Source: Smittia aterrima (lineage: Eukaryota; Arthropoda; Insecta; Diptera; Chironomidae). From it: DNA of 64,000 bases. Positions 62,523-64,000 of this stretch are shown in pieces. A program made the translations under genes and the position numbers. The notes beneath the pieces were generated by a model, which ran no database searches, was not told the origin of the DNA, and saw only the letters and a list, made by a program, of their open reading frames with translations. Each line of letters starts with the position of its first letter. The first letter of the stretch is position 1. Location of the stretch: the NCBI GenBank assembly GCA_033063855.1, contig CP093831.1, forward strand, positions 11,470,001-11,534,000, read 5' to 3'.

Positions 62523-64000
62523 ATTAAAAATTGGAGTTGCGAGCGTTTAATTGAATATTCGTTTGATATCGATTAATACTTTCGTTGTCCTGTGCGATCG
62601 CAATCATAATAAATCCGAAGTAAAAGATGATTGATTGCTTTCACCTGACCCGCTAATTACATCGAAATTATACAATTGAACAAATCCATTTCTTCCGTAA
62701 TCACAATCGTTGAATTATTAATTCTGGATGTCGCCCGGGGTTAAATGTTTGTTTACCAACCAAAAACGAGAAAGGATATCAAGCTCTGAGTGATAAATGG
62801 AGGAACGTGGCCAGAAAGGAAAGTAAACGAGGTGCACATGTCGTCAACAACTTCCTTCAAAAATCGATGCAATCTCCAAAGTTCCATCGAACCATCAACA
62901 CAATACTCATCCAATCGCTAAGCTGAATCGCACTCATTGTTTTATAATTGCAGTTATAAAACTCCGAGTAACTGCTGTTGAATGTTTATTTCATTTTATT
63001 ACACTTAATGATGAGACCTTATCAGGTGTTCAGCCTTTCACCCTTCAAAAGATTTCAAAACTTTAAGTGATTTTGTTATTAAGTAACGGCGATGCGTGCG
63101 AGTTTGAGAAAAGGGTTAAAGATATCGTGATGATCGCTATGAAATGATTTGGTTTTGAAAGTTTTGTGCAACAAAGTTTTTTTTTTTGTAAAATTAGATC
63201 AGAGAATTTTTCTATTTCAGCTGAGAAAAACTTTTGCTGACGACGAAAATATCTTTTAAATTCTTTAACCCTTTAATTATCAAAAACCCTTTTCTAAATT
63301 ATTTGATCGTTGTCCTGCCTTCGAAATTTTTAAATTGGTTGTTTGTGTTCTCTCCTTCGAAATTCCTGAAGAATATCGAATGTCCACAAAACAATTACAC
63401 TTCCTCCCAGATTTTACTATGAAGTGTAACGATTTAAGCTTTGAATATTTGATGATCTCGTGTGACCTCTTGCTAGGTGTTTGCTTTCGATCACATTCAT
63501 CCCTCCGACTCATGGAATGGTTCATCAAGCAATTGCGATTAATGTGTTATTAAAAAAACGACACAAACATTCGAAAGCATAATCGTTAAAGAACGTGAAT
63601 GTAAAGCAACCTGTAAAATAACATATTACCGCTGTTCACATGACACGACCACATGGATTAGTTCTCACAATATTGCCCGCCTTATAAGAATTATGTGAGT
63701 TGTAAAGTTCACGAAAGCATCACTGCGGAATTATGAATAAAAAATGTAAAATATGATTGAGATTGCGTTACTGTCGAGCATTAGGATTCGCTCGTTGATT
63801 TTATTTCTCGTGTCATGTCAAAAATTCGTTGCTTACTTATTAGATTTATTAGCTTGGTAGGATCCTGTGGTGGCATTGACGTTGCCGAAAATGAGTCGAT
63901 TGAGTCATGTATGGATCGAAGTTTGATAAAAGTAAATTCAAATTAAAACTAAACTTTAGAATTTCGACGAAAATGAGATGTCAGATTGTGAATTTTTGTT
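62523..64000. other. Downstream flank with no supported gene
   Basis: The last 1.5 kb has only short overlapping frames on both strands (63234-63553) without recognisable motifs, splice context or codon bias. No RNA gene or repeat was seen. Confidence 0.6.

Overview
The window looks like nuclear DNA from an insect, most likely a fly or midge (Diptera). It is AT-rich. Its genes are split by GT-AG introns, many only 56 to 68 bases long, and the three recognisable proteins resemble known insect families. There is no bacterial operon structure, CRISPR array, rRNA, or any transposase or reverse transcriptase that I can recognise. I did not identify the species; a chironomid-like midge is a guess from base composition and intron size.

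Left half, minus strand: one large gene encodes a secreted or membrane SUEL/galactose-binding lectin of the EVA-1 homolog C type. I rebuilt seven coding exons by matching splice sites and reading phase. A signal-peptide exon lies at 26020-26161, two SUEL lectin domains are spread over four exons between 15268 and 3170, and an acidic linker and juxtamembrane segment lie at 2418-257. The transmembrane and cytoplasmic end runs off the left edge. Two introns of about 9.4 and 10.8 kb hold most of the first 26 kb. One of them contains a possible tiny secreted-peptide gene on the plus strand (14660-14910).

Middle, 26.2-57.4 kb: this is about 31 kb with almost no recognisable coding sequence. The exception is a single-exon gene for a 162-residue basic protein at 46027-46515 (+). 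It has an N-myristoylation-like start and a PP1-docking-like end, and it is flanked by a 16-base near-perfect direct repeat, which suggests retroposition.

Right end, plus strand: two housekeeping genes are packed tightly. A seven-exon hnRNP U-like gene (57428-61052; SAP, SPRY, P-loop kinase-like and RGG regions, 980 residues) is followed about 0.8 kb later by a three-exon gene for mitochondrial ATP synthase subunit f (61844-62406, 107 residues). The last 1.5 kb shows nothing I can support.

These genes do not form a shared pathway. I found no convincing new multi-gene system. The observations most worth following are the retroposition signature and motif pair of the 162-residue gene, the nested secreted-peptide candidate, and an inverted repeat pair near 21.2/22.1 kb.
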